This document shows, one piece after another, positions 24,300 to 37,133 of a DNA stretch of 64,000 nucleotides. The notes beneath the pieces were generated by a model. That model worked only from the letters and a program-made list of their open reading frames with translations. It was not told the origin of the DNA and ran no database searches. Location: the NCBI GenBank assembly GCA_963556195.1, contig CAUVYP010000244.1, positions 2,418,001 to 2,482,000 on the forward strand. Reading direction: 5' to 3'. Position 1 is the first letter of the stretch, and the number at the start of each line of letters is the position of its first letter. The position numbers were made by a program, and so were the translations under genes. This DNA comes from Sepiola atlantica. Lineage: Eukaryota > Mollusca > Cephalopoda > Sepiida > Sepiolidae.

Positions 24300-26345
24300 T
24301 TAGTGCGTTTTAAAGTTGATATCGCTTTTGTTTATAACTTCCACATTTATTCGAATTGGGCAACGAAACTTTGCAGACAGTCTCGAATAGGGCTTTTCTA
24401 CTGAAGCACCAAGTGTCAGAAGTGCAGCTCTTGTACTGCCGGAGATATGTCGATACAAACTGAATACGCAAAACATCAACAAAATTTAGCGCGTTTTAAA
24501 GTTGATATCGCTTTTGTTTATAACTTCCACATTTATTCGAATTGTGCAACGAAACTTTGCAGACAGTCTCGAATAGGCCTTTTCTACTTAAGTACTAAGT
24601 TTCAGAAGTGCAGCTCTTGTACTACCGGAGATATGTCGATACAAACTGAATACGCAAAAAACCAACAAAATTTAGCGCGTTTTAAAGTTGATATCGCTTT
24701 TGTTTATAACTTCCACATTTATTCGAATTGTGCAACGAAACTTTGCAGACAGTCTCGAATAGGTCTCCTCTACTGAAGTACCAAGTTTCAGAAGTGCAGC
24801 TCTTGTACTGCCGGAGATATGTCGATACAAACTGAATACGCAAATCATCAACAAAATTTAGCGCGTTTTAATGTTGATATCGCTTTTGTTTATAACTTCC
24901 ACATTTATTGGAATTGTGCCACGAAACTTTGCAGACAGTCGCGGAGACACATGTTCTACTCAAGTACCAAGTTTCAAAAGTGCAGCTCTTGTACTGCCGG
25001 AGATATGTCGATACAAACTGAATACGCAAAACATCAACAAAATTTAGCGCGTTTTAAAGTTGATATCGCTTTTGTTTATAACTTCCACATTTATTCGAAT
25101 TGTGCAACGAAACTTTGCAGACAGTCTCGAATAGGCCTTTTCTACTGAAGCACCAAGTGTCAGAAGTGCAGCTCTTGTACTGCCGGAGATATGTCGATAC
25201 AAACTGAATACGCAAAACATCAACAAAATTTAGCGCGTTTTAAAGTTGATATCGCTTTTGTTTATAACTTCCACATTTATTCGAATTGTGCAACGAAACT
25301 TTGCAGACAGTCTCGAATAGGCCTCCTCTACTGAAGTACCAAGTTTCAGAAGTGCAGCTCTTGTACTGCCGGAGATATGTCGATACAAACTGAATACGCA
25401 AAAAACCAACAAAATTTAGCGCGTTTTAAAGTTGATATCGCTTTTGTTTATAACTTTCACATTTATTCGAATTGTGCAACGAAACTTTGCAGACAGTCTC
25501 GAATAGGCCTCCTCTACTGAAGTACCAAGTTTCAGAAGTGCAGCTCTTGTACTGCCGGAGATATGTCGATACAAACTGAATACGCAAATCATCAACAAAA
25601 TTTAGCGCGTTTTAATGTTGATATCGCTTTTGTTTATAACTTCCACATTTATTCGAATTGTGCAACGAAACTTTGCAGACAGTCTCGAATAGGCCTATTC
25701 TACTGAAGTACAAAGTTTCAGAAGTGCAGCTCTTGTACTGCCGGAGATATGTCGATACAAACTGAATACGCAAAACATCAACAAAATTTAGCGCGTTTTA
25801 ATGTTAATATCGCTTTTGTTTATAACTTCCACATTTATTTGAATTGTGCAACGAAACTTTGCAGACAGTCTCAAATAGGCCTTTTCTACTGAAGTACCAA
25901 GTTTCAGAAGTGCAGCTCTTGTACTGCCGGAGATATGTCGATACAAACTGAATACGCAAAACATCAACAAAATTTAGCGCGTTTTAAAGTTGATATCGCT
26001 TTTGTTTATAACTTCCACATTTATTCGAATTGTGCAACGAAACTTTGCAGACAGTCGCGGAGACACATTTTCTACTGAAGTACCAAGGTTCAGAAGTGCA
26101 GCTCTTGTACTGCCGGAGATATGTCGATACAAACTGAATACGCAAAACATCAACAAAATTTAGCGCGTTTTAAAGTTGATATCGCTTTTGTTTATAACTT
26201 CCACATTTATTCGAATTGTGCAACGAAACTTTGCAGACAGTCGCGGAAACACATGTTCTACTGAAGTACCAAGTTTCAGAAGTGCAGCTCTTGTACTGCC
26301 GGAGATATGTCGATACAAACTGAATACGCAAAACATCAACAAAAT
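24300..26345. repeat. 11-monomer unit C-D-E-N-O-P-Q-R-S-T-U, copy 1
   Basis: Eleven monomers, 2,046 bp, with the same order as 39924-41969. N at 24858 has attggaat, shared with N at 33600 and 40482. P at 25230 has cctcctc, unlike the P at 40854. R at 25602 has gcctattcta, shared only with R at 27090. Confidence 0.87.
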
Positions 26346-27833
26346 TTAGTGCGTTTTAAAGTTGATATCGCCTTTGTTTATAACTTCCACATTTATTCGA
26401 ATTGGGCAACGAAACTTTGCAGACACTCTCGAATAGGCCTTTTCTACTGAAGCACCAAGTGTCAGAAGTGCAGCACTTGTACTGCCGGAGATATGTCGAT
26501 ACAAACTGAATACGCAAATAATCAACAAAATTTAGCGCGTTTTAATGTTGATATCGCTTTTGTTTATAACTTCCACATTTATTCGAATTGTGCAACGAAA
26601 CTTTGCAGACAGCCTCAAATAGGCCTTTTCTACTGAAGTACCAAGTTTCAGAAGTGCAGCTCTTGTACTGCCGGAGATATGTCGATACAAACTGAATACG
26701 TAAAACATCAACAAAATTTAGCGCGTTTTAAAGTTGATATCGCTTTTGTTTATAACTTCCACATTTATTCGAATTGTGCAACGAAACTTTGCAGACAGTC
26801 TCGAATAGGCCTCCTCTACTGAAGTACCAAGTTTCAGAAGTGCAGCTCTTGTACTGCCGGAGATATGTCGATACAAACTGAATACGCAAAAAACCAACAA
26901 AATTTAGCGCGTTTTAAAGTTGATATCGCTTTTGTTTATAACTTTCACATTTATTCGAATTGTGCAACGAAACTTTGCAGACAGTCTCGAATAGGCCTCC
27001 TCTACTGAAGTACCAAGTTTCAGAAGTGCAGCTCTTGTACTGCCGGAGATATGTCGATACAAACTGAATACGCAAATCATCAACAAAATTTAGCGCGTTT
27101 TAATGTTGATATCGCTTTTGTTTATAACTTCCACATTTATTCGAATTGTGCAACGAAACTTTGCAGACAGTCTCGAATAGGCCTATTCTACTGAAGTACA
27201 AAGTTTCAGAAGTGCAGCTCTTGTACTGCCGGAGATATGTCGATACAAACTGAATACGCAAAACATCAACAAAATTTAGCGCGTTTTAATGTTAATATCG
27301 CTTTTGTTTATAACTTCCACATTTATTTGAATTGTGCAACGAAACTTTGCAGACAGTCTCAAATAGGCCTTTTCTACTGAAGTACCAAGTTTCAGAAGTG
27401 CAGCTCTTGTACTGCCGGAGATATGTCGATACAAACTGAATACGCAAAACATCAACAAAATTTAGCGCGTTTTAAAGTTGATATCGCTTTTGTTTATAAC
27501 TTCCACATTTATTCGAATTGTGCAACGAAACTTTGCAGACAGTCGCGGAGACACATTTTCTACTGAAGTACCAAGGTTCAGAAGTGCAGCTCTTGTACTG
27601 CCGGAGATATGTCGATACAAACTGAATACGCAAAACATCAATAAAATTTAGCGCGTTTTAAAGTTGATATCGCTTTTGTTTATAACTTCCACATTTATTC
27701 GAATTGTGCAACGAAACTTTGCAGACAGTCGCGGAAACACATGTTCTACTGAAGTACCAAGTTTCAGAAGTGCAGCTCTTGTACTGCCGGAGATATGTCG
27801 ATACAAACTGAATACGCAAAACATCAACAAAAT
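26346..27833. repeat. 8-monomer unit C-F-P-Q-R-S-T-U
   Basis: This 1,488-bp unit is preceded by P-Q-R-S-T-U at 25230, so P-Q-R-S-T-U-C-F is repeated in tandem from 25230 and 26718. Shared marks are gcctattcta in R and tttatttgaat in S. The C copy belongs to a subfamily marked cgcctttg, cagcacttg and caaataatcaac, also found at 27834, 28950, 35088 and 41970. Confidence 0.88.
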
Positions 27834-28949
27834 TTAGTGCGTTTTAAAGTTGATATCGCCTTTGTTTATAACTTCCACATTTATTCGAATTGGGCAACGA
27901 AACTTTGCAGACACTCTCGAATAGGCCTTTTCTACTGAAGCACCAAGTGTCAGAAGTGCAGCACTTGTACTGCCGGAGATATGTCGATACAAACTGAATA
28001 CGCAAATAATCAACAAAATTTAGCGCGTTTTAATGTTGATATCGCTTTTGTTTATAACTTCCACATTTATTCGAATTGTGCAACGAAACTTTGCAGACAG
28101 TCTCAAATAGGCCTTTTCTACTGAAGTACCAAGTTTCAGAAGTGCAGCTCTTGTACTGCCGGAGATATGTCGATACAAACTGAATACGTAAAACATCAAC
28201 AAAATTTAGCGCGTTTTAAAGTTGATATCGCTTTTGTTTATAACTTCCACATTTATTCGAATTGTGCAACGAAACTTTGCAGACAGTCTCGAATAGGCCT
28301 CCTCTACTGGAGTACCAAGTTTCAGAAGTGCAGCTCTTGTACTGCCGGAGATATGTCGATACAAACTGAATACGCAAAACATCAACAAAATTTAGCGCGT
28401 TTTAAAGTTGATATCGCTTTTGTTTATAACTTTCACATTTATTCGAATTGTGCCACGAAACTTTGCAGACAGTCGCGGAGACACATTTTCTACTGAAGTA
28501 CCAAGTTTCAGAAGTGCAGCTCTTGTACTGCCGGAGATATGTCGATACAAACTGAATACGCAAAACATCAACAAAATTTAGCGCGTTTTAAAGTTGATAT
28601 CGCTTTTGTTTATAACTTCCACATTTATTCGAATTGTGCAACGAAACTTTGCAGACAGTCGCGGAGACACATTTTCTACTGAAGTACCAAGGTTCAGAAG
28701 TGCAGCTCTTGTACTGCCGGAGATATGTCGATACAAACTGAATACGCAAAACATCAACAAAATTTAGCGCGTTTTAAAGTTGATATCGCTTTTGTTTATA
28801 ACTTCCACATTTATTCGAATTGTGCAACGAAACTTTGCAGACAGTCGCGGAAACACATGTTCTACTGAAGTACCAAGTTTCAGAAGTGCAGCTCTTGTAC
28901 TGCCGGAGATATGTCGATACAAACTGAATACGCAAAACATCAACAAAAT
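27834..28949. repeat. 6-monomer unit C-F-G-H-T-U
   Basis: This 1,116-bp unit is followed by C-F-G-H again at 28950, giving T-U-C-F-G-H in tandem from 27462 and 28578. The join H-to-T skips I and J and is unique to this place. Flanking copies are nearly identical by eye, so the duplication appears recent. Confidence 0.87.
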
Positions 28950-31367
28950 TTAGTGCGTTTTAAAGTTGATATCGCCTTTGTTTATAACTTCCACATGTAT
29001 TCGAATTGGGCAACGAAACTTTGCAGACACTCTCGAATAGGCCTTTTCTACTGAAGCACCAAGTGTCAGAAGTGCAGCACTTGTACTGCCGGAGATATGT
29101 CGATACAAACTGAATACGCAAATAATCAACAAAATTTAGCGCGTTTTAATGTTGATATCGCTTTTGTTTATAACTTCCACATTTATTCGAATTGTGCAAC
29201 GAAACTTTGCAGACAGTCTCAAATAGGCCTTTTCTACTGAAGTACCAAGTTTCAGAAGTGCAGCTCTTGTACTGCCGGAGATATGTCGATACAAACTGAA
29301 TACGTAAAACATCAACAAAATTTAGCGCGTTTTAAAGTTGATATCGCTTTTGTTTATAACTTCCACATTTATTCGAATTGTGCAACGAAACTTTGCAGAC
29401 AGTCTCGAATAGGCCTCCTCTACTGGAGTACCAAGTTTCAGAAGTGCAGCTCTTGTACTGCCGGAGATATGTCGATACAAACTGAATACGCAAAACATCA
29501 ACAAAATTTAGCGCGTTTTAAAGTTGATATCGCTTTTGTTTATAACTTTCACATTTATTCGAATTGTGCCACGAAACTTTGCAGACAGTCGCGGAGACAC
29601 ATTTTCTACTGAAGTACCAAGTTTCAGAAGTGCAGCTCTTGTACTGCCGGAGATATGTCGATACAAACTGAATACGCAAAACATCAACAAAATTTAGCGC
29701 GTTTTAAAGTTGATATCGCTTTTGTTTATAACTTCCACATTTATTCGAATTGTGCAACGAAACTTTGCAGACAGTCTCAAATAGGCCTTTTCTACTGAAG
29801 CAGCAAGTTTCAGAAGTGCAGCTCTTGTACTGCCGGAGATATGTCGATACAAACTGAATACGCAAAACATCAACAAAATTTAGCGCGTTTTAAAGTTGAT
29901 ATCGCTTTTGTTTATAACTTCCCCATTTATTCGAATTGTGCAACGAAACTTTGCAGACAGTCGCGGAGACACATTTTCTACTGAAGTACCAAGGTTCAGA
30001 AGTGCAGCTCTTGTACTGCCGGAGATATGTCGATACAAACTGAATACGCAAAACATCAGCAAAATTTAGCGCGTTTTAAAGTTGATATCGCTTTTGTTTA
30101 TAACTTCCACATTTATTCGAATTGTGCAACGAAACTTTGCAGACAGTCTCGAATAGGCCTTTTCTACTGAAGTACCAAGTTTCAGAAGTGCAGCTCTTGT
30201 ACTGCCGGAGATATGTCGATACAAACTGAATACGCAAATCATCAACAAAATTTAGCGCGTTTTAAAGTTGATATCGCTTTTGTTTATAACTTCCACATTT
30301 ATTCGAATTGTGCAACGAAACTTTGCAGACAGTCTCGAATAGGCCTCCTCTACTGAAGTACCAAGTTTCAGAAGTGCAGCTCTTGTACTGCCGGAGATAT
30401 GTCGATACAAACTGAATACGCAAATCATCAACAAAATTTAGCGCGTTTTAATGTTGATATCGCTTTTGTTTATAACTTCCATATTTATTCGAATTGTGCA
30501 ACGAAACTTTGCAGACAGTCTCGAATAAGCCTTTTCTACTGAAGTACAAAGTTTCAGAAGTGCAGCTCTTGTACTGCCGGAGATATGTCGATACAAACTG
30601 AATACGCAAAACATCAACAAAATTTAGCGCGTTTTAAAGTTGATATCGCTTTTGTTTATAACTTCCACATTTATTCGAATTGTGCAACGAAACTTTGCAG
30701 ACAGTCTCGAATAGGCCTTTTCTACTGAAGTACAAAGTTTCAGAAGTGCAGCTCTTGTACTGCCGGAGATATGTCGATACAAACTGAATACGCAAAACAT
30801 CAACAAAATTTAGCGCGTTTTAATGTTAATATCGCTTTTGTTTATAACTTCCACATTTATTCGAATTGTGCAACGAAACTTTGCAGACAGTCTCAAATAG
30901 GCCTTTTCTACTGAAGTACCAAGTTTCAGAAGTGCAGCTCTTGTACTGCCGGAGATATGTCGATACAAACTGAATACGCAAAACATCAACAAAATTTAGC
31001 GCGTTTTAAAGTTGATATCGCTTTTGTTTATAACTTCCACATTTATTCGAATTGTGCAACGAAACTTTGCAGACAGTCGCGGAGACACATTTTCTACTGA
31101 AGTACCAAGGTTCAGAAGTGCAGCTCTTGTACTGCCGGAGATATGTCGATACAAACTGAATACGCAAAACATCAACAAAATTTAGCGCGTTTTAAAGTTG
31201 ATATCGCTTTTGTTTATAACTTCCACATTTATTCGAATTGTGCAACGAAACTTTGCAGACAGTCGCGGAAACACATGTTCTACTGAAGTACCAAGTTTCA
31301 GAAGTGCAGCTCTTGTACTGCCGGAGATATGTCGATACAAACTGAATACGCAAAACATCAACAAAAT
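28950..31367. repeat. 13-monomer block C-F-G-H-I-J-P-E-R-R-S-T-U
   Basis: 2,418 bp. It matches 35088-37133 except that P and E are absent there, an in-register difference of two monomers (372 bp). R is doubled (30438 and 30624); the first R has the ccatattt form usual before B, the second the ccacattt form usual before S. Confidence 0.86.
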
Positions 31368-33227
31368 TTAGTGCGTTTTAAAGTTGATATCGCTTTTGTT
31401 TATAACTTCCACATTTATTCGAATTGTGCAACGAAACTTTGCAGACAGTCTCAAATAGGCCTTTTCTACTGAAGCAGCAAGTTTCAGAAGTGCAGCTCTT
31501 GTACTGCCGGAGATATGTCGATACAAACTGAAGACGCAAAACATCAACAAAATTTAGCGCGTTTTAAAGTTGATATCGCTTTTGTTTATAACTTCCCCAT
31601 TTATTCGAATTGTGCAACGAAACTTTGCAGACACTCGCGGAGACACATTTTCTACTGAAGTACCAAGGTTCAGAAGTGCAGCTCTTGTACTGCCGGAGAT
31701 ATGTCGATACAAACTGAATACGCAAAAAACCAACAAAATTTAGCGCGTTTTAAAGTTGATATCGCTTTTGTTTATAACTTCCACATTTATTCGAATTGTG
31801 CAACGAAACTTTGCAGACAGTCTCGAATAGGCCTCCTCTACTGAAGTACCAAGTTTCAGAAGTGCAGCTCTTGTACTGCCGGAGATATGTCGATACAAAC
31901 TGAATACGCAAATCATCAACAAAATTTAGCGCGTTTTAATGTTGATATCGCTTTTGTTTATAACTTCCATATTTATTCGAATTGTGCAACGAAACTTTGC
32001 AGACAGTCTCGAATAGGCCTTTTCTACTGAAGTACCAAGTTTCAGAAGTGCAGCTCTTGTACTGCCGGAGATATGTCGATACAAACTGAATACGCAAAAC
32101 ATCAACAAAATTTAGCGCGTTTTAAAGTTGATATCGCTTTTGTTTATAACTTCCACATTTATTCGAATTGTGCCACGAAACTTTGCAGACAGTCGCGGAA
32201 ACACATGTTCTACTGAAGTACCAAGTTTCAGAAGTGCAGCTCTTGTACTGCCGGAGATATGTCGATACAAACTGAATACGCAAAAAACCAACAAAATTTA
32301 GCGCGTTTTAAAGTTGATATCGCTTTTGTTTATAACTTTCACATTTATTCGAATTGTGCAACGAAACTTTGCAGACAGTCTCGAATAGGCCTCCTCTACT
32401 GAAGTACCAAGTTTCAGAAGTGCAGCTCTTGTACTGCCGGAGATATGTCGATACAAACTGAATACGCAAATCATCAACAAAATTTAGCGCGTTTTAATGT
32501 TGATATCGCTTTTGTTTATAACTTCCACATTTATTCGAATTGTGCAACGAAACTTTGCAGACAGTCTCGAATAGGCCTTTTCTACTGAAGTACAAAGTTT
32601 CAGAAGTGCAGCTCTTGTACTGCCGGAGATATGTCGATACAAACTGAATACGCAAAACATCAACAAAATTTAGCGCGTTTTAATGTTAATATCGCTTTTG
32701 TTTATAACTTCCACATTTATTCGAATTGTGCAACGAAACTTTGCAGACAGTCTCAAATAGGCCTTTTCTACTGAAGTACCAAGTTTCAGAAGTGCAGCTC
32801 TTGTACTGCCGGAGATATGTCGATACAAACTGAATACGCAAAACATCAACAAAATTTAGCGCGTTTTAAAGTTGATATCGCTTTTGTTTATAACTTCCAC
32901 ATTTATTCGAATTGTGCAACGAAACTTTGCAGACAGTCGCGGAGACACATTTTCTACTGAAGTACCAAGGTTCAGAAGTGCAGCTCTTGTACTGCCAGAG
33001 ATATGTCGATACAAACTGAATACGCAAAACATCAACAAAATTTAGCGCGTTTTAAAGTTGATATCGCTTTTGTTTATAACTTCCACATTTATTCGAATTG
33101 TGCAACGAAACTTTGCAGACAGTCGCGGAAACACATGTTCTACTGAAGTACCAAGTTTCAGAAGTGCAGCTCTTGTACTGCCGGAGATATGTCGATACAA
33201 ACTGAATACGCAAAACATCAACAAAAT
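31368..33227. repeat. 10-monomer HOR unit I-J-E-R-B-Q-R-S-T-U, copy 2
   Basis: 1,860 bp with the same order as 21510 and 37134. J has agacactcgcggag, a mark also present in J at 21696 and 37320, so these three units share a recent ancestor. R at 31926 has accaag in place of acaaag. Confidence 0.88.
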
Positions 33228-35087
33228 TTAGTGCGTTTTAAAGTTGATATCGCTTTTGTTTATAACTTCCACATTTATTCGAATTGTGCAACGAAACTTT
33301 GCAGACAGTCTCAAATAGGCCTTTTCTACTGAAGCAGCAAGTTTCAGAAGTGCAGCTCTTGTACTGCCGGAGATATGTCGATACAAACTGAAGACGCAAA
33401 AAACCAACAAAATTTAGCGCGTTTTAAAGTTGATATCGCTTTTGTTTATAACTTCCACATTTATTCGAATTGTGCAACGAAACTTTGCAGACAGTCTCGA
33501 ATAGGCCTCCTCTACTGAAGTACCAAGTTTCAGAAGTGCAGCTCTTGTACTGCCGGAGATATGTCGATACAAACTGAATACGCAAATCATCAACAAAATT
33601 TAGCGCGTTTTAATGTTGATATCGCTTTTGTTTATAACTTCCACATTTATTGGAATTGTGCCACGAAACTTTGCAGACAGTCGCGGAGACACATGTTCTA
33701 CTGAAGTACTAAGTTTCAAAAGTGCAGCTCTTGTACTGCCGGAGATATGTCGATACAAACTGAATACGCAAAACATCAACAAAATTTAGCGCGTTTTAAA
33801 GTTGATATCGCTTTTGTTTATAACTTCCACATTTATTCGAATTGTGCAACGAAACTTTGCAGACAGTCTCGAATAGGCCTTTTCTACTGAAGCACCAAGT
33901 GTCAGAAGTGCAGCTCTTGTACTGCCGGAGATATGTCGATACAAACTGAATACGCAAAACATCAACAAAATTTAGCGCGTTTTAAAGTTGATATCGCTTT
34001 TGTTTATAACTTCCACATTTATTCGAATTGTGCAACGAAACTTTGCAGACAGTCTCGAATAGGCCTCCTCTACTGAAGTACCAAGTTTCAGAAGTGCAGC
34101 TCTTGTACTGCCGGAGATATGTCGATACAAACTGAATACGCAAAAAACCAACAAAATTAAGCGCGTTTTAAAGTTGATATCGCTTTTGTTTATAACTTTC
34201 ACATTTATTCGAATTGTGCAACGAAACTTTGCAGACAGTCTCGAATAGGCCTCCTCTACTGAAGTACCAAGTTTCAGAAGTGCAGCTCTTGTACTGCCGG
34301 AGATATGTCGATACAAACTGAATACGCAAATCATCAACAAAATTTAGCGCGTTTTAATGTTGATATCGCTTTTGTTTATAACTTCCACATTTATTCGAAT
34401 TGTGCAACGAAACTTTGCAGACAGTCTCGAATAGGCCTTTTCTACTGAAGTACAAAGTTTCAGAAGTGCAGCTCTTGTACTGCCGGAGATATGTCGATAC
34501 AAACTGAATACGCAAAACATCAACAAAATTTAGCGCGTTTTAATGTTAATATCGCTTTTGTTTATAACTTCCACATTTATTTGAATTGTGCAACGAAACT
34601 TTGCAGACAGTCTCAAATAGGCCTTTTCTACTGAAGTACCAAGTTTCAGAAGTGCAGCTCTTGTACTGCCGGAGATATGTCGATACAAACTGAATACGCA
34701 AAACATCAACAAAATTTAGCGCGTTTTAAAGTTGATATCGCTTTTGTTTATAACTTCCACATTTATTCGAATTGTGCAACGAAACTTTGCAGACAGTCGC
34801 GGAGACACATTTTCTACTGAAGTACCAAGGTTCAGAAGTGCAGCTCTTGTACTGCCGGAGATATGTCGATACAAACTGAATACGCAAAACATCAACAAAA
34901 TTTAGCGCGTTTTAAAGTTGATATCGCTTTTGTTTATAACTTCCACATTTATTCGAATTGTGCAACGAAACTTTGCAGACAGTCGCGGAAACACATGTTC
35001 TACTGAAGTACCAAGTTTCAGAAGTGCAGCTCTTGTACTGCCGGAGATATGTCGATACAAACTGAATACGCAAAACATCAACAAAAT
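33228..35087. repeat. 10-monomer block I*-E-N-O-P-Q-R-S-T-U
   Basis: 1,860 bp. It equals the I-J-E-R-B-C-D-E-N-O-P-Q-R-S-T-U order of 23370-26345 with J-E-R-B-C-D removed. The first unit is a chimera: an I body with gaagacgc, then a tail caaaaaaccaac normally found on J or D. The exchange point lies between 33393 and about 33402. Confidence 0.88.
33972..34340 (-). other. Two monomers joined in one 122-codon open frame, not a gene
   Basis: At the P/Q boundary near 34155-34164 the usual aaaatttagcgcg reads aaaattaagcgcg. The change removes the minus-strand TAA that otherwise ends the frame in every monomer, so two 62-codon units read as one. I regard this as a chance substitution in satellite DNA: the frame has no start context, domain or codon bias to support a gene. 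Confidence 0.8.
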
Positions 35088-37133
35088 TTAGTGCGTTTTA
35101 AAGTTGATATCGCCTTTGTTTATAACTTCCACATTTATTCGAATTGGGCAACGAAACTTTGCAGACACTCTCGAATAGGCCTTTTCTACTGAAGCACCAA
35201 GTGTCAGAAGTGCAGCACTTGTACTGCCGGAGATATGTCGATACAAACTGAATACGCAAATAATCAACAAAATTTAGCGCGTTTTAATGTTGATATCGCT
35301 TTTGTTTATAACTTCCACATTTATTCGAATTGTGCAACGAAACTTTGCAGACAGTCTCAAATAGGCCTTTTCTACTGAAGTACCAAGTTTCAGAAGTGCA
35401 GCTCTTGTACTGCCGGAGATATGTCGATACAAACTGAATACGTAAAACATCAACAAAATTTAGCGCGTTTTAAAGTTGATATCGCTTTTGTTTATAACTT
35501 CCACATTTATTCGAATTGTGCAACGAAACTTTGCAGACAGTCTCGAATAGGCCTCCTCTACTGGAGTACCAAGTTTCAGAAGTGCAGCTCTTGTACTGCC
35601 GGAGATATGTCGATACAAACTGAATACGCAAAACATCAACAAAATTTAGCGCGTTTTAAAGTTGATATCGCTTTTGTTTATAACTTTCACATTTATTCGA
35701 ATTGTGCCACGAAACTTTGCAGACAGTCGCGGAGACACATTTTCTACTGAAGTACCAAGTTTCAGAAGTGCAGCTCTTGTACTGCCGGAGATATGTCGAT
35801 ACAAACTGAATACGCAAAACATCAACAAAATTTAGCGCGTTTTAAAGTTGATATCGCTTTTGTTTATAACTTCCACATTTATTCGAATTGTGCAACGAAA
35901 CTTTGCAGACAGTCTCAAATAGGCCTTTTCTACTGAAGCAGCAAGTTTCAGAAGTGCAGCTCTTGTACTGCCGGAGATATGTCGATACAAACTGAATACG
36001 CAAAACATCAACAAAATTTAGCGCGTTTTAAAGTTGATATCGCTTTTGTTTATAACTTCCCCATTTATTCGAATTGTGCAACGAAACTTTGCAGACAGTC
36101 GCGGAGACACATTTTCTACTGAAGTACCAAGGTTCAGAAGTGCAGCTCTTGTACTGCCGGAGATATGTCGATACAAACTGAATACGCAAAACATCAGCAA
36201 AATTTAGCGCGTTTTAAAGTTGATATCGCTTTTGTTTATAACTTCCATATTTATTCGAATTGTGCAACGAAACTTTGCAGACAGTCTCGAATAGGCCTTT
36301 TCTACTGAAGTACAAAGTTTCAGAAGTGCAGCTCTTGTACTGCCGGATATATGTCGATACAAACTGAATACGCAAAACATCAACAAAATTTAGCGCGTTT
36401 TAAAGTTGATATCGCTTTTGTTTATAACTTCCACATTTATTCGAATTGTGCAACGAAACTTTGCAGACAGTCTCGAATAGGCCTTTTCTACTGAAGTACA
36501 AAGTTTCAGAAGTGCAGCTCTTGTACTGCCGGAGATATGTCGATACAAACTGAATACGCAAAACATCAACAAAATTTAGCGCGTTTTAATGTTAATATCG
36601 CTTTTGTTTATAACTTCCACATTTATTCGAATTGTGCAACGAAACTTTGCAGACAGTCTCAAATAGGCCTTTTCTACTGAAGTACCAAGTTTCAGAAGTG
36701 CAGCTCTTGTACTGCCGGAGATATGTCGATACAAACTGAATACGCAAAACATCAACAAAATTTAGCGCGTTTTAAAGTTGATATCGCTTTTGTTTATAAC
36801 TTCCACATTTATTCGAATTGTGCAACGAAACTTTGCAGACAGTCGCGGAGACACATTTTCTACTGAAGTACCAAGGTTCAGAAGTGCAGCTCTTGTACTG
36901 CCGGAGATATGTCGATACAAACTGAATACGCAAAACATCAACAAAATTTAGCGCGTTTTAAAGTTGATATCGCTTTTGTTTATAACTTCCACATTTATTC
37001 GAATTGTGCAACGAAACTTTGCAGACAGTCGCGGAAACACATGTTCTACTGAAGTACCAAGTTTCAGAAGTGCAGCTCTTGTACTGCCGGAGATATGTCG
37101 ATACAAACTGAATACGCAAAACATCAACAAAAT
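35088..37133. repeat. 11-monomer block C-F-G-H-I-J-R-R-S-T-U
   Basis: 2,046 bp. It matches 28950-31367 minus P and E. The offset between the two is 6,138 before the missing pair and 5,766 after it, exactly two monomers apart. The R-R doubling is shared, so it predates the duplication. Confidence 0.86.
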
